Assembly: GCF_000001735.4 (NCBI RefSeq)
Contig: NC_003070.9
Span: 19,143,971-19,207,970, forward strand
Source of the DNA: Arabidopsis thaliana
Taxonomy: Eukaryota; Streptophyta; Magnoliopsida; Brassicales; Brassicaceae
Length of the DNA stretch: 64,000 bases
Reading direction: 5' to 3'
The position numbers were made by a program, and so were the translations under genes. Shown here in pieces: positions 22,248 to 35,924 of this stretch. The notes under the pieces are model-generated. The model made no database searches and had not been told where the DNA came from. It saw only the letters and a list, made by a program, of their open reading frames with translations. Each line of letters opens with the position of its first letter. Positions within the stretch are counted from its first letter, which is position 1.

Positions 22248-25200
22248 ATGAACGGTGGTGATGAGGTCGTCGCAGCTTCGGCAGACCCATCTCTGCCTTT
22301 GGAATGGAGATTCTCTCAGGTCTTCGGTGAACGAAGCGCTGGTGAAGAAGTTCAAGAAGGTTACACATCTCTCTTTGACTTTGTCTCTCTGTGCTTTTGA
22401 TTTTCATCAGCTCACTATTCGATCTATTCGGAATTGGGGTTTTTGAATCTGGATATGTTAGATCTATTGGGTGTTCTTTGATTGTTCGATTCAATGAAAA
22501 AGTTTTGATTTTTGGTCTACTTTGTATCTGGGTAAATTGAAAGTTGTAAGCTTTGTAGTTGAATTAGATTCAATAGTCGTTTTTCGTTTTGCTGAATCGA
22601 TGTTATTCTGAATTTTAGTTGAAATTTCTTAAAAACTGTAGCTGGTGTTTCCTCTGCAGTTGATATAATCTCAGCGATTGAATTTGATAATTCTGGAAAC
22701 CATCTTGCTACTGGGGACCGTGGAGGACGTGTTGTTCTTTTCGAGAGAACCGATACCAATAATGTATGTCCACTTTACCTTGTAATCGTTTTTCTGATAT
22801 GGGATTTGGATCATTTTGGTTATATGTTGTTGTTGCATGCTGTGGATTACAGAGCAGTGGAACCAGAAGAGAGCTTGAAGAAGCTGATTATCCACTGAGG
22901 CATCCAGAGTTTCGTTATAAAACAGAGTTTCAGAGTCATGACCCTGAGGTATTTGATTTACTCTGTTTTCTTCTTACTCAGCTATTTGGCTATACCTTTT
23001 ATCTGTCTTTTCATGCTCTATCCTTGTTTACCAGTTTGATTACCTCAAGAGTTTGGAGATAGAGGAGAAAATTAACAAAATTAGATGGTGTCAAACAGCA
23101 AATGGAGCTCTTTTTCTCCTCTCGACCAATGATAAAACCATCAAGTTTTGGAAGGTGAAAACTTCATCTATTTCGTTTGTTTGCCTCTGAATGACATACT
23201 GTTAAGATAGGAAGTTTTTGTTTGCTTCTGGATATTTAAGGTGTAAAGCTGATACTTTCATATTCAATCTTTAGAACGTTGAAATTTGAACTCTCTGGCG
23301 TTGACATTGTTTGGTGTGTATCTAAATGGTTCTACATCCTTAATTAGTACAGAGTTTCTTTCCTCTTTTTCTTATGTGAGAGTCTTAACAGGTTCAAGAC
23401 AAGAAGATCAAGAAAATCTGTGATATGAATTCAGATCCTTCAAGAACTGTAGGAAACGGAACCGTTGCAAGCTCGAGCAATTCAAACATTACAAACTCAT
23501 GCCTTGTGAATGGAGGAGTATCTGAAGTGAACAACTCCTTATGTAATGACTTCTCATTGCCAGCAGGAGGCATCTCTTCGCTGCGATTACCAGTGGTAGT
23601 TGTACCCTGAACAATATGTTTTCTTTATTCTCTGTGTCTTCCTAAATATTTATGCTTGTTTCAGCACTAACTTAAGTAAAACCTGCATCATAGAGCCAAC
23701 CATTTATCTAACCTCTTTCTGGGTGATTGCTAAAACTCAAATGCAGGGTTTTGCATTGGCGCCAATTGAGTCGAAGTAATATAGATCATATCATGTAGTA
23801 TATGCGTCCAGAAAAATGATACACTTTGCTCAAATTTACTGTTCATTGGTGCTGGACTTGTGTTTTTCGTACTTGTGCATTTTCCCATTCCATGGCCTTC
23901 ACTACCACTGATTAGGAATTGATTCTTAAGTCATGCAATATTACTTAATATTGCTCATTTGTAGACTAATAGTTCATTTGACATATACAGGTAACTAGCC
24001 ATGAGTCGAGCCCTGTGGCTAGATGTCGAAGAGTATATGCTCATGCTCATGATTATCATATTAATTCAATCTCAAATAACAGGTAGGTTATTCACCCATT
24101 GGAATTCAACTTGCTTCCTTCTTACTAGCAACTGCTTTATTTGTCCGCAAAAAATTCAATGATGTCACTATAAGTCGTCTGATAAATCATTGTCTATCCA
24201 GATAATCAATGCACCTTTTCAAGTTCCTATCCAAACGGACACCTTGTTGATATTAGCTCGAGTTCTATACTTTCATTGATAATGTTCTGCTCCTAATAAT
24301 TTTTCTCTTATAATTAGCGACGGCGAAACATTTATTTCTGCTGATGATTTGCGAATTAATCTTTGGAATCTGGAAATTAGCAATCAAAGTTTCAATATTG
24401 TTGATGTCAAGCCTGCGAAAATGGAAGATCTATCTGGTAAGCCTTGGTCTACTGTTATCTCAGTCTAATATGTTCTCTTATACGGTACCCATTTATCATG
24501 CAATTGGATGCGATATCCTTCGAATTTACGACCATATTCGTTCATGCAGAGGTTATCACATCAGCAGAATTTCATCCTACCCATTGCAATATGTTAGCCT
24601 ATAGCAGTTCGAAAGGTTCAATTCGCCTGATTGATCTGCGCCAGTCAGCTTTATGTGATTCACATTCAAAATTGTAAGTCTTGAGACTGGCAATTATGTT
24701 AAGTTTTTTTAGAGTCCAGTATATCTTGAAAGGAGGATCTAAAAACTTGTATAATCATCTCAATTACTTCTTTATTTCATCAAAATTTGATTGCTAAACA
24801 TTTTATTCCAACATGAGAGATAAGTTTATAGCATCATACCATGTAATACTCAATTAATATTGAGATGGATAAAGCTGCATGAGAGCAAATTAATGACATT
24901 ACTCTTTTGTAGGATTTGATAACCTGTGGTAGCAGCAAAGGCTAATATTGCTTGTTTCTGCAGGTTTGAGGAACCAGAGCAAGCAGGTCCTAAATCGTTC
25001 TTTACTGAGATAATTGCTTCAGTCTCAGACATCAAATTTGCAAAAGAAGGAAGATATCTACTTAGCCGTGACTATATGACACTTAAGGTCCATATTTTCA
25101 CTGTTTTCATCATTCAATATGATATCCCCTCGAAGTTATCAGTGGCTGGTTTCGATTTGTTCGTGTAAGGTAAACTGACCCCATGTTATGTTTTACATGC

Positions 25201-26004
25201 CAGTTATGGGACATCAACATGGACGCAGGTCCAGTAGCAACTTTCCAGGTTCATGAATATTTGAAACCAAAGGTCAGTTTCCTAATATTTTGAGAGAGAT
25301 ACATTTGGCGAGTTGGTGCTTTGCTGAATGGTATTCCCTTTGTGGTCATTTTCAGCTCTGTGATTTATATGAAAATGATTCCATCTTTGACAAGTTCGAG
25401 TGTTGTATAAGTGGCAATGGCTTGCGAGCAGCTACAGGTTCTTACAGGTATGCCAAGAAGCAGAGCATCTTATTTTGTTATTCGCATTTTCGAATGACTA
25501 TGATTCCTTGTATAAATCATTTGTTCGGTTTCATACACTTTCCAGCAATCTGTTCCGTGTGTTTGGTGTTGCCCCCGGAAGTACTGAGACGGCAACCTTA
25601 GAAGCAAGCAGAAACCCAATGAGGTAAACTTGGTAAAGCCATTAACAGTAGTGTGCTCTTCTGTTTTTTCTCTCTTGGTGAAATGGAATTTGTGTTGTGG
25701 TTTATCATAGGAGACATGTCCCAATTCCGTCGAGGCCATCCAGAGCACTAAGCAGTATAACGCGTGTCGTAAGTAGAGGTCGGTATCTCTCTCTCTATCA
25801 TCTCGCTCGTTTAAGCATTATTAAAAAATTGGCATGAATAGAATAAATACTGAAATTTGTAAAACAGGATCAGAGAGTCCGGGAGTCGATGGGAATACTA
25901 ATGCTCTTGATTACACAACAAAGCTGCTGCATCTTGCTTGGCATCCAAACGAGAACTCAATTGCTTGCGCCGCTGCAAATAGCTTGTACATGTACTATGC
26001 TTAA
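22248..26004 (+). CDS. ATB ALPHA: Protein phosphatase 2A B55-type regulatory subunit, alpha isoform
   Basis: Fourteen exons (22248-22359, 22660-22763, 22853-22948, 23035-23154, 23392-23595, 23991-24082, 24318-24436, 24550-24673, 24964-25087, 25204-25272, 25356-25447, 25546-25623, 25711-25778, 25868-26004) join to 512 residues, all with GT/AG introns. B55 subunits form a WD40 beta-propeller that gives PP2A its substrate choice. Conserved stretches include [37 protein letters not shown], and [10 protein letters not shown]; the insert [12 protein letters not shown] in exon 5 is the usual variable loop. I assign it to At1g51690 by position. The start is the first ATG after a GA-rich leader. Confidence 0.95.
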
Positions 26005-28090
26005 CTCAATACTCAGCAAAAAAGAAGAAGAAGCAGAAAAGGCGCATTTCCTTGCTCTAGACTCTGTTTTTCTTGGTTCCGTATGGTTTGATTGATGGGG
26101 ATTGCTATATACATCATCATGATTGTCACTCACACATGATCTGTAATCATCATCGTGGACTTATGGGGGAATGGCATGGGGAGAAGGCAAGCAGTGAAAA
26201 ACCAATCATTTTCTCTCTTTCTTTTTTTCGTTTTAAGTGTAGAATTTTTCACTTGTGCACTTGGAAACTACTTTACAGGCCAAGAAAAAAGAACAAAGAA
26301 AATCCGATTGGAAGAAATCGTGATTTTAGTAAGCTAATCATCTCGTATGACTTTTGGATGGATATAGATTAGATTTTTATAATCTTTCCTGGTCTGTTGT
26401 GTAATCATTGTTTTATTGATTCTTTTGTTAAACTTGTTTCTACTTTCTTGACTTCTTAAAATAATACATTTCATCTACATATTTTCTTCTTACTTGTTTA
26501 TTTATGTGGCTTCTCTAATGGAGATTTATTTCATCAAACAAGGTTATTAAGACCTAACCAAAAGTGTGGTCGTATGGTTCAGGGACTTGTTAGAATGGGT
26601 CGAGGATTTCGCTATGTAGATCAAAGACCTCTAGTGTCCAAAGGAATCACAACACAAATATCATTTGCAGTTGATCTTATGAGTTATGACTTAAACACTT
26701 AACCCGAGCCATACATTTGTCTTCCTAGAGAGCCATAAATCGTAGCCGTAGAAGTGACGTTAAGATCGGTCAGCAATAACGGAAGTCGGCAGCTTAACGC
26801 GATTGTCAAACCTGGTTTGTGCCACTTGTGTGGTTCTGGTTCAGTGTACCACGATAGAGCAAGTACAAAATTGACGATGCTGATTCAATTTCCCAAAGGT
26901 GGGGTTCCAAGTGTAATAATGATGCCTTTTTTTTTCTTTACTTTTTCATGATCCAAAGAAATAGGAATTTGCTTATTACGCACGCTATATCTTATATTTG
27001 TCTGCTAATTCTCAAGCCTTAGTGGGATCAGAGCATCATATCATAGCCACTGAGTTATGTGTGCCGTCGTTGATTATAAATTGGTGGAAAAAACATTAAA
27101 AATCTGTAAACTTGTCTGATTTTGTCAAAGAAATGAAAGCTACATCTATACACGTTTGACGTTATGGGAAATTGAAATTAATTAAAAAGATAAAGTTGAA
27201 GTCAAGGGAATAAGAAACTCTACGATATTTGTTAAGTCAACAAGTCAATGATAAAGTTCAACGCGTCTAATTTTGTGAGAAGAACATATTGGAGGAAAAT
27301 TCTAAGAAAGTTCACTTGTTTCATAATTAATTTTGGGAGAACTCCTCTCATTCATCCTCCCAAAGACTACATTCAAAACAACCATATGACAAATCCCAAA
27401 ATATTCTTGAACATTATCATATTAGAAGCAATATATAAATTGATGTAATTCACAACACAATTATCTTTAAAACATTATTGTGATTTAAAAAACATTATTG
27501 TGATGTTGTTTTACAGAAGTTTCAAAATTTTATTATTATTTACATAAAAAATAACGATACATATAAACTACATCAAAAAATTTTAAAACAACACTTATTT
27601 TTAAAAATACATATAATATGTAAACAAAATTAATATTAGAATGTTTTATCTTCCTCTGTACTAGCAGACTTCGAGATTGAACTTGATAGAGGGAGCTTGC
27701 AGCGTTTGCATAAGTTGGTCCGCGAGGTTTTGTTTTGGGAAAGCTCATGAATGTGATTTTCAGATCGCTTTCACATACCGGAGGAGATGCATGTGATTGA
27801 AGATTTTGAGTTATTTGTCGTTGACAACTCAATCTCAGATGTCCAATGAAAGACTTCTAATATAGTCTTTAGCAATTAAGCTCCTTCTCCTTGCATTATA
27901 CCCTTCTTCTCCAGCAACAATTTCGGAAAGAGCAATCAAAATTGGCATCGCTTTATCTAACTCCCTTAGTTTCACTGCTTTGGTTGAGTGGAAGGACCAA
28001 ATTTTAGTTATGGTTTATACTTTCATATTTTTATTTTTTTAGCCATGAAACTATTTTTGTAGATATATATTTATCAATTGTAAACCTAAA
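26005..28090. other. Spacer downstream of PP2A B-alpha
   Basis: About 26005-26450 is the B-alpha 3' UTR/flank. The rest is AT-rich; short frames near 26754 and 27536 have no recognisable domain and I do not call them genes. Confidence 0.55.
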
Positions 28091-29831
28091 CTAGATCATA
28101 ACCCGTGTTGTATAGCACGGGTATTAATATTTTGTATAAATTAAATTGTATATTTTGTTTGAATTACATAAGAAATAGTATAGTATAAAAGTAATTTCAT
28201 AATATTTTTCAATGTTTTTACTATTTGCATATAATGCTGCATTAGATTGACTTTGTTTAAAAATGTTATGTTTATAATAAATACAACATATGTAGTTTTA
28301 AGTTAATGTGTAAAATTTGTATACAAATTGTTTTGGTAAGAAACATGTTTCCTTTGTATTAGAGGATCTAATTTTTGGCCTAACTTAGAATTAGTCTTTG
28401 TATAGTATTTTGGTTATATTTGTAGATCTAATTAGGGCCTATATTAGATTATCTTTGATAGGGCTGACGAAGAAACGGACCCGATAACCAACCCAATATC
28501 CGAACCAAAAAACCGGGTTAGGGCGGGTTAAAATTTTAGGAAATTTCCTTATTGGGTAGAGTTTTAGTAAACCCGTGGATATCCGATTGGTCCAAAAATT
28601 ACCCGTTACCCAAAAAAAGTATTCAAAAACCCAAACATTAATTTAATATCCAAAATATTAATTATATTTAATCGTAATATCATCTAATTATCTAAGATTA
28701 TAATTATAAATCTAAATATGTCAATTAATTTTGGACCTAAATATCCAAAACAACTAAACTATTCAAAAATTATTTGTTATGTTTGTCAAAATTTAGTAAA
28801 ATATATTCAAATATAATTAAATTTATTAAAACTTAACAAATTTAAAAGTTTTTTTTGTTTGGAGACCCGCTATCTACATACAAAATTCCTGTTTCTATTT
28901 TTTGGGTATTTTTAGGGTCTGAAACTTTTTATCCAAACTAACCCAAACCCAACTGGATCCTACCCGAACCAGACCCGAATATTTAGAATTATTCTATTAG
29001 GTAGTAAATCATACCGCATGTAGGCTTATATTTTAGTTAAACTAAAAACTTTTATTGCAAAGATGATTATAAATATATGATATTATTTTATTTAATTTTA
29101 AATGTATAGTAAACTGCGAGTTGTATGTGTTTTTTGATATTATTTATATTGTTTAGTATTTAAAATTATGTAATTGTATTTTGATTGTTAATTTTAGAGT
29201 TTCACCTGTAGTATACCATCTTGTATTAATATCGATTTAAACTCGTCAATTCTAGGATTTTCCACCTTGTATTAAAAATTGAATCACATCATACACATAA
29301 AAAAATCTAATGTGTTATTAATTATTGTAGTATATAAGATTATAAATTTTTAAAATAATATATATGAAATTGAATACAAATATTCAAATTATGACCCAGT
29401 ACTCAGTAGAAAATTTTCTTAAATCTATTTTTGACCCGTTATAATATTTTTTCATGAATTGAACAATTTATATTCGTTTTTAAAAATTCAAATTATGGCA
29501 TATGCGAAAAAACTCTAATTATTTTTTTATAACGATGATATTATTTTTTCGCAAAAATAGAATCATATAAAGATGAGAGCTGAACTATAATAATTAATAA
29601 AAAATTAATATGATAATTTAGTATCAAATCTAATTTGTTGATTTTAATTGGTTACTTTTTTGAAAATTAATAATGTATTTCATTTTTAATTAAATTAGTA
29701 TTTGACTTTTTAATTTTTAAAGAGATGAATTAATTTACTATTTAAATTTTATTTCTAATGGCATACATATGTAATTACTTACAAAAAATAAGGTTACATT
29801 TAAAATGTACTTCCCAAATAATATAGTAGGA
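28091..29831 (-). mobile_element. Non-autonomous Helitron, about 1.74 kb
   Basis: On the minus strand the element begins TCCTACTATATTATTTGGGA at 29831 and ends CTAG at 28094-28091. The hairpin CCCGTGC...ACGGG (about 28101-28121) sits eight bases or so before CTAG. The flanking bases are A before TC and T after CTAG, as for Helitrons. The interior is AT-rich with GGGTTAGGGCGGGTT and repeated ACCCGAACC-type runs, and has no coding frame. It lies in the same orientation as the first Helitron. Confidence 0.65.
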
Positions 29832-30295
29832 TTGTTTTCATTTCTATGATATATTTACATTCGTAAAAATAATAAAAATACAATTAACATAAGAAATAGA
29901 ACCAAATCAATAAAGCCAAGACTATAAAATAAAGTAAAAAACAATTAGCAAAATTACAAAATAGAAAACAAAGGTCAACAAGAAATAAATCTTGAAATCT
30001 TCATCAACACAAACTCTCTTTTCTCTCCATATATATACCCAAAACACAAAAAAAAATCTAGAAAGGCTTGAAAAAATTGTCATTTTGTGGTTATAAATGA
30101 AAATAAACCCACCACCAAATAACTCCACTCTTTATCTCTCTTCCTCCTTCTCCTATAACTTGCAACTTCCCACACCAAAAAAGATTCCATCAAAGGTCTC
30201 TCTCTCTTCATAAACCAATATTTTCACGTAAGAAACAAACTTTTTCCGATCAAAGATTGTGTGCAGAGTCAGAAATTTTCCCGGGGAAAAGAAAA
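29832..30295. other. Upstream region of ADOF1
   Basis: AT-rich promoter and leader. The part from about 30120 is CT-rich leader-like sequence. No specific element is claimed. Confidence 0.5.
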
Positions 30296-30880
30296 ATGCA
30301 GGATCTGACGTCAGCAGCAGCGTATTATCATCAGTCGATGATGATGACGACGGCGAAACAGAACCAACCAGAGTTACCAGAACAAGAACAGCTAAAGTGT
30401 CCTCGCTGTGACTCACCTAACACTAAATTCTGTTACTACAACAATTACAATCTGTCACAGCCCCGTCACTTTTGCAAAAACTGTCGTCGTTACTGGACTA
30501 AAGGCGGTGCTCTTCGTAACATCCCCGTCGGTGGTGGAACTCGGAAAAGCAACAAACGATCCGGTTCTTCTCCGTCTAGTAATCTCAAGAACCAAACCGT
30601 CGCTGAGAAACCTGATCATCATGGGTCCGGGTCAGAAGAAAAAGAAGAGAGAGTTTCGGGTCAAGAAATGAATCCGACCCGGATGTTATACGGGTTACCA
30701 GTTGGAGATCCGAATGGTGCGAGTTTTAGTTCGTTGTTGGCGTCGAATATGCAGATGGGTGGGCTTGTTTACGAGTCCGGGTCGCGTTGGTTACCAGGTA
30801 TGGATTTGGGTTTGGGTTCGGTACGGAGGAGTGATGACACGTGGACTGACTTAGCTATGAACAGAATGGAGAAGAATTGA
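30296..30880 (+). CDS. ADOF1: Dof zinc-finger transcription factor ADOF1
   Basis: A 194-residue, single-exon protein. The Dof domain (about residues 33-86) has Cys35, Cys38, Cys60 and Cys63 in the CX2CX21CX2C arrangement, with [14 protein letters not shown] and [18 protein letters not shown]. Dof proteins bind AAAG cores. The C-terminal part is Ser/Gly/Met-rich and lacks another known domain; [11 protein letters not shown] and DDTWTDLAM near the end could be activation motifs. I recognise it as ADOF1/DOF1.7 (At1g51700). The ATG at 30296 is preferred because the upstream in-frame extension has no ATG. Confidence 0.95.
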   Translation: MQDLTSAAAYYHQSMMMTTAKQNQPELPEQEQLKCPRCDSPNTKFCYYNNYNLSQPRHFCKNCRRYWTKGGALRNIPVGGGTRKSNKRSGSSPSSNLKNQTVAEKPDHHGSGSEEKEERVSGQEMNPTRMLYGLPVGDPNGASFSSLLASNMQMGGLVYESGSRWLPGMDLGLGSVRRSDDTWTDLAMNRMEKN

Positions 30881-31834
30881 AGAGGCGAAGGGTAATTTGG
30901 TCAATTTGACATAGATGTCTTTTTTTTAGTCATCTCATAGTCAAACATAACAACAAATGATGTCGGTCCATTTAGCGCTGTAGTCATTTTTTTTCACTTT
31001 GTTTTTCGTCATTTTCCACCCAAATTGGCTTTAGTGAGTGTTATTTAGAAAAAAAAACATTTCCGCAAACTCTAGCGAGTTTTATATGATGATAAGTATT
31101 TGATGAATATCTATTTCTTTTGGAATTATATTATTGTCCTAATGTGAAATTAAGAGTTGACATATATTCTATTTCTTTGTAAGGAAACATATAATAAAAA
31201 GTCACCGCGTTTACATGTATGATACAGATTCTATGATCACAAATCTATGTAGTTACGATCACACCTGATCTTACTAGCAAGTATTATGTGAATGAGCAAA
31301 AAAATTGAAGGAAAAGTCAAAAAGAAATATTAAAATGTGGTCCAAGTGGATGGATAAGTCTCAAGAAATCAATGTAGTCCACTTCTTAGGCTTCTAGTTT
31401 ATAAAATGATTTGAAATGATGACTGATGAGTTGTTATCAATTATGTATTGGGATTAGTTTGATTTGACAATGCTTAACCATATTTGTTACAACTCTCATC
31501 CCATAACTCCTCTTTTGATGGGCCATTCTATTTATATTCCTTGATTTTATGGACCACAATATATATTCGGGGGCTTGTCTGGTCATTTTTGAAGGCTATT
31601 TTCAGCAGTACAGTTACTACAGTACATGTAGTCTAAATCGAGGATAAAATAAAGAGCCATAACGTGAAACAAGGGTAAAAAGAGTCGTAAGATAAAATAA
31701 ATTTCGGTCTTAATAGTTTAGTGACAAAATCCATTTTGTAACAATGTAAAACTGAAATTTCTGAGGTGGTCTACATAAGCTTTTTAATGATCTGAATGTT
31801 TCAAGAACTAAATTCATCAAAAGAAAGAGAGAGA
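30881..31834. other. Convergent spacer between ADOF1 and UBP6
   Basis: About 950 bp of AT-rich sequence with the two 3' flanks. No gene or RNA is visible. Confidence 0.6.
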
Positions 31835-34800
31835 TTACATGGAGACGAAGCGGGCTTTGTACATTGTGATGTACGCCATATGCCAATCACCTGTGAATAT
31901 CAGATAAACCAGCAGAGAAAGAAGAAATAAATCACGAGAACTACTGTATGCGAGTTATAAAAGAAGTGGATTAAAGTTATCGAGTTTACCTCCTCCAGAT
32001 AGCTTTGTGATGTCTTCTTCGCGTTGCATGCTCGGGTTGTCATCATCATATTGAATCCATTTGCCTGTAAAACATGTGAATTGTTGTAAATGCTAGAGAG
32101 ATGTGAGAGAGGTAAAGTTTATTAGAGACTGGAACTAACCACTCTCTTGCTTGACCCATGCAACATAATGACCAGAGTCTGCACTCCTGCCCTTGTGGGT
32201 CAACACAGCGACCAAGTCATAGATTCCAGTCATGTGAGTTTCCTTCTCAGAAGAAGTACCTAAAAAGTTCCATTATATAACAGAATTAGATTCCTCACAA
32301 TTAGGCTCTGACAAGGTTCTTGATTGCTTTGAAATGAGATCTATAGATAGACAAACAATCATCAAAGTATTTACACAAACCAATTACCGCTCTTTCCAAG
32401 CCAGAAAAGAAAAATGTTGAAAAGGGGGTCTTAGATAATGTACCTTCCTGTGGGTTTACTGTGGATGATTCTCCACTTCCATTTGCAGACGCCTGCAAAC
32501 AAATGCAGAGCAAAAAATATTCTTAGAAGATTGGACTTGATATAAGATCTCTAAGTCCAATAGATATTGTACCTCTGCATCAGTCATTTTCACATCACTG
32601 TCCTTTGAGCCACTCTTAGCACTAGTTTGAAGACCAAGCTTTTTACCTTCCTCCTCTCTAAGTTTCTGAAAGACACAGCTGTCAGTTGATTTGGTTAACC
32701 AGTTCAGATAATTTGAGGTCACCTCAGTAGACAGAGCAAACCTGGCGAGGAGCTTCCAGTTTCTTCCGAAGATCCTCAGAGCAAAGGTCAAATATATCCA
32801 ACACCAGCGGGTAATCCACTTTCTTCAAAGATCAACAAATTGGAGACATTACCATAAGAATGATGAGCATCTGGACTTTTGCTTAAGACACAAAAATAGA
32901 AAGCAAACGTACCCTGAGGATCTTTGCTTTCTGATTACTCTCCCTTTTCCAGAAAAACCGCACGAACTGAACAGTCAAGTACCTTCAAGATCAGTAATAA
33001 GAGAAAGAAACTTCGTGTCAGTGGTAAAAGGTTAGAAGTTGCACTACATTAGTAAGTTGACAAAGTACATTCTCTGGTGCATGCTGAATATGAAGCATGC
33101 CACAAGAGGGTTACAGAAAACTGAGAGGTGAAATAAAAGTCGCAAACAATAAGCAGAGACTGATCACCTTGGCAAGGAATCTATAAGTGACTCCTTGACG
33201 TAGAGTGCAGTACGGCCAAGAGCAGGAGATGTTTTTTCAAGTTCCCCTTTCAGTCCCTTCAGTAAACCAGAAAAATTGAAGCCGTTCATCAAAAAAAAAA
33301 AATTTATAATAAGCAGAATATAGCAAACGCTGTCCTATTTTTTTTGTATCCGAGAAACATGCTGAAAAATCAGAAACAAAGTCTATAATGGAATTATAAA
33401 AGTTGCTCACATGTTTTAATCCTTCATGCAAGTGGTTCACTTCATGTGATATATGACATTTTAGAGAATATACAGATTCTGTCTCTGAGCTTTCTTCGCC
33501 ACTTTCTTGACAATGCAACCTACAGCACATGAACCAATCCGAATTAAATTAACTAAGCAAGGTGAAAAACACCACTCAAGTATTTACATCTTCAGTTGTC
33601 AATTTTCACATGGACAAACATCACAACCAAAATTTGATATATTTCCCTGTAGGAAGACCCTCAATAAATATATGCTACATGCAGACACACCCACATACGT
33701 GCACTTTGATATCACAGTACTGTCTGTAACATTATCAAGCACACCTAATTTTATCCTGAGAGGTAGAAAATGACAAAGTGAAATGTTGTAACTACAAAAT
33801 TTCAAGTATTTCCCTCTGTTCTGCAAATTACTCAGCTAATCAGGATACCCCGCAAGGGTATGGAGGAGGAGTTTACGGCAGAAGACTGTTCACATTGTTT
33901 ATTAAATGCATGATTTATACAGATAAAATAAGTGAGATATGACACTGAAATTTGAAATTTGCTCAGATACCTGCTCTGGAGATTGACACCAAATAGAGCT
34001 TTCACAGCATCAGCACCTTCGCTGGAAGTTGGTGCTTTTAGGGACTGAGAAAGGGTGTATAACAGTTGTGTCCAACATTCTTCAGCATCCTGTCAGACAT
34101 TTAAAACATGAGTTCACACACTGAAAGGTGAAAACTGAAAAAGCTTAATGCAACATAGTTTGCAATAAGAACAAACCTGCTGCATGTGCATTCCATTCTG
34201 CAACTGACTAAACTGAGGATACTTTTTTCGTAATACCTGCATCAAGACCAAAGTTGGTATGAATGAGCCACGAGCTTGAAGTTTCCAAATCTTATGATGA
34301 ATTATGGACACTGATGATAAACTCGCAAAAGACATTTGAGTTGACGCTTCCATACAACCCCACAGATATATGATTGTATATCTATCATAGATGAGTCTGA
34401 AGATGAATTTTGTTGACCTATTTAGAGTCTATGCAAATATTTCTATTACAAGTTAAATTCTGTCATGGCAATTGAAGGGATCAACTGTTTTGGATGGGTA
34501 ATTATTTCTCTGATTTAAATAGTCCAGATGAGCTACATGGAAAGAGAAGCACAAATATTAGAAAGTATTATATGGAAAAAGACTAACCATCCAGAACTGT
34601 GAAGGCGAAACAGCATTGACACTTCTATCAAGCTCACCAAATAACTCACGTGTGGCAACTGTGAGCATGTGAGAAGTCTGGTCAACATCATTGCTTCGGG
34701 CAGCAAGTGAGTAACTATTAAGAGGAAATTATTTGTATGAGATAAAGATACTGAATAAAGAAAATGAATTTCCTGGGTATTTTTGTTAAGCACAGAGAAG

Positions 34801-35924
34801 GATAAGAGATAAACTGACTTGGATAATGCAGATTTCAACTCTGGGACAGATTTTAAGCACTGCACCGTGGAGTTCATGTAACACGTGTTGCCAAGATTGA
34901 CAAGGCCAGCACTGTAACCCTGAAATCAATTGTAATGTTTGTTAGTTGGGAAGGATACATAAATTTTCTGAATATACAGTACAAACAAAACCAGTTTTCA
35001 CAATGCCTAACAAAAATTTGGGTCTATCTTCTGTTACCGGAACTCTATGAAACGTGCATTTTCTCTAGGGTCCAAACATTGTAAAAGTTAACAACAACGA
35101 TTACACACGTGCACACTCATAATCAGCAGTCAAAAGTAAATACCAGATTAGTGGCTAGCGCTTCTTCAGGTAGATCCTCTGCAAAAACAATGGCCTTCTC
35201 AGGAGCTTTCACTATCTCATCAGCAGTTCCCATCATCATCAATTTTTGACCCTAGAATGAACAAAAAATCAACAACCATCATTTCAACAAAGCAGTTCAT
35301 GTAAAAGAAAGTGCTAATGAATGCAAAAAAAGAGAGAGAGAGAGAGAGCTTTACATCTTTCACACCAATAGCAGCCCAATCTCCATCATCCTGCATCAAT
35401 TGAAACAGATAAGACTTTATCATCAACATCAATAAACAATCTAGGACACACAGATCATAATATAGCATTCAGTAAAACCCGGGCAGCAACCAATGAATCC
35501 AACGTTACCTTTAAGAGACCACCTTTGACCATGATCTTTTGGCGTTCTGGTGGAACTCCAGTCAAATCATACAACTGAGCCTTGAAAACATAAGGAGGCA
35601 GACTAACGTCAATCTCGATACCATCCAACACTTTCTTTTGCCACTTCACGCTTACTGTCAAAATCAAACAAAAATCAACAACAAATTAGGATTTACATCA
35701 GTCAAATCCAAACATCATCCACTATCCCAGACGACACAAACTTCACTATCAACTCTCGGCAAAATCAAAAACCTAATCATCGGAATCCAGATTACGAAAA
35801 CTCGAAAGGAGTACATCTACAACAACACCGACAGAGAAATGGATTCGAAGAAGTAAACGAGGAGAAATAGATCGATTAAGCATTAGTTATCGAAGAAATC
35901 GAAAGAGAAGGAACCTGTAGGCAT
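31835..35924 (-). CDS. UBP6: Ubiquitin-specific protease UBP6
   Basis: Seventeen minus-strand exons, from 35924-35915 (only ten bases, ATG CCT ACA G) to 31890-31835, join to 482 residues. The others are 35654-35509, 35390-35355, 35251-35144, 34919-34819, 34714-34588, 34236-34177, 34089-33971, 33519-33411, 33256-33168, 32982-32913, 32822-32742, 32665-32573, 32492-32444, 32259-32140 and 32064-31990. An N-terminal ubiquitin-like domain (about 1-75) precedes the USP fold. The Cys box GLVNLGNTCYMNS puts the catalytic Cys at 113; the His box DSGHYVAWV puts His at 430. Proteins of this type (yeast Ubp6, human USP14) work on the 26S proteasome. At1g51710 by position; Arabidopsis UBP6 also binds calmodulin. 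Confidence 0.95.

Noticed and set aside
26557..26640. tRNA-like stretch (GTGGTCGTATGGTTCAGG)
   Set aside because: No cloverleaf with proper A and B boxes can be drawn.
26754..26951. Short frame downstream of PP2A B-alpha
   Set aside because: No recognisable domain, no ATG-proximal context, ends in a T-run translation.
27536..27832. 98-codon minus-strand frame before the second Helitron
   Set aside because: Low-complexity AT-rich tail and no family resemblance.
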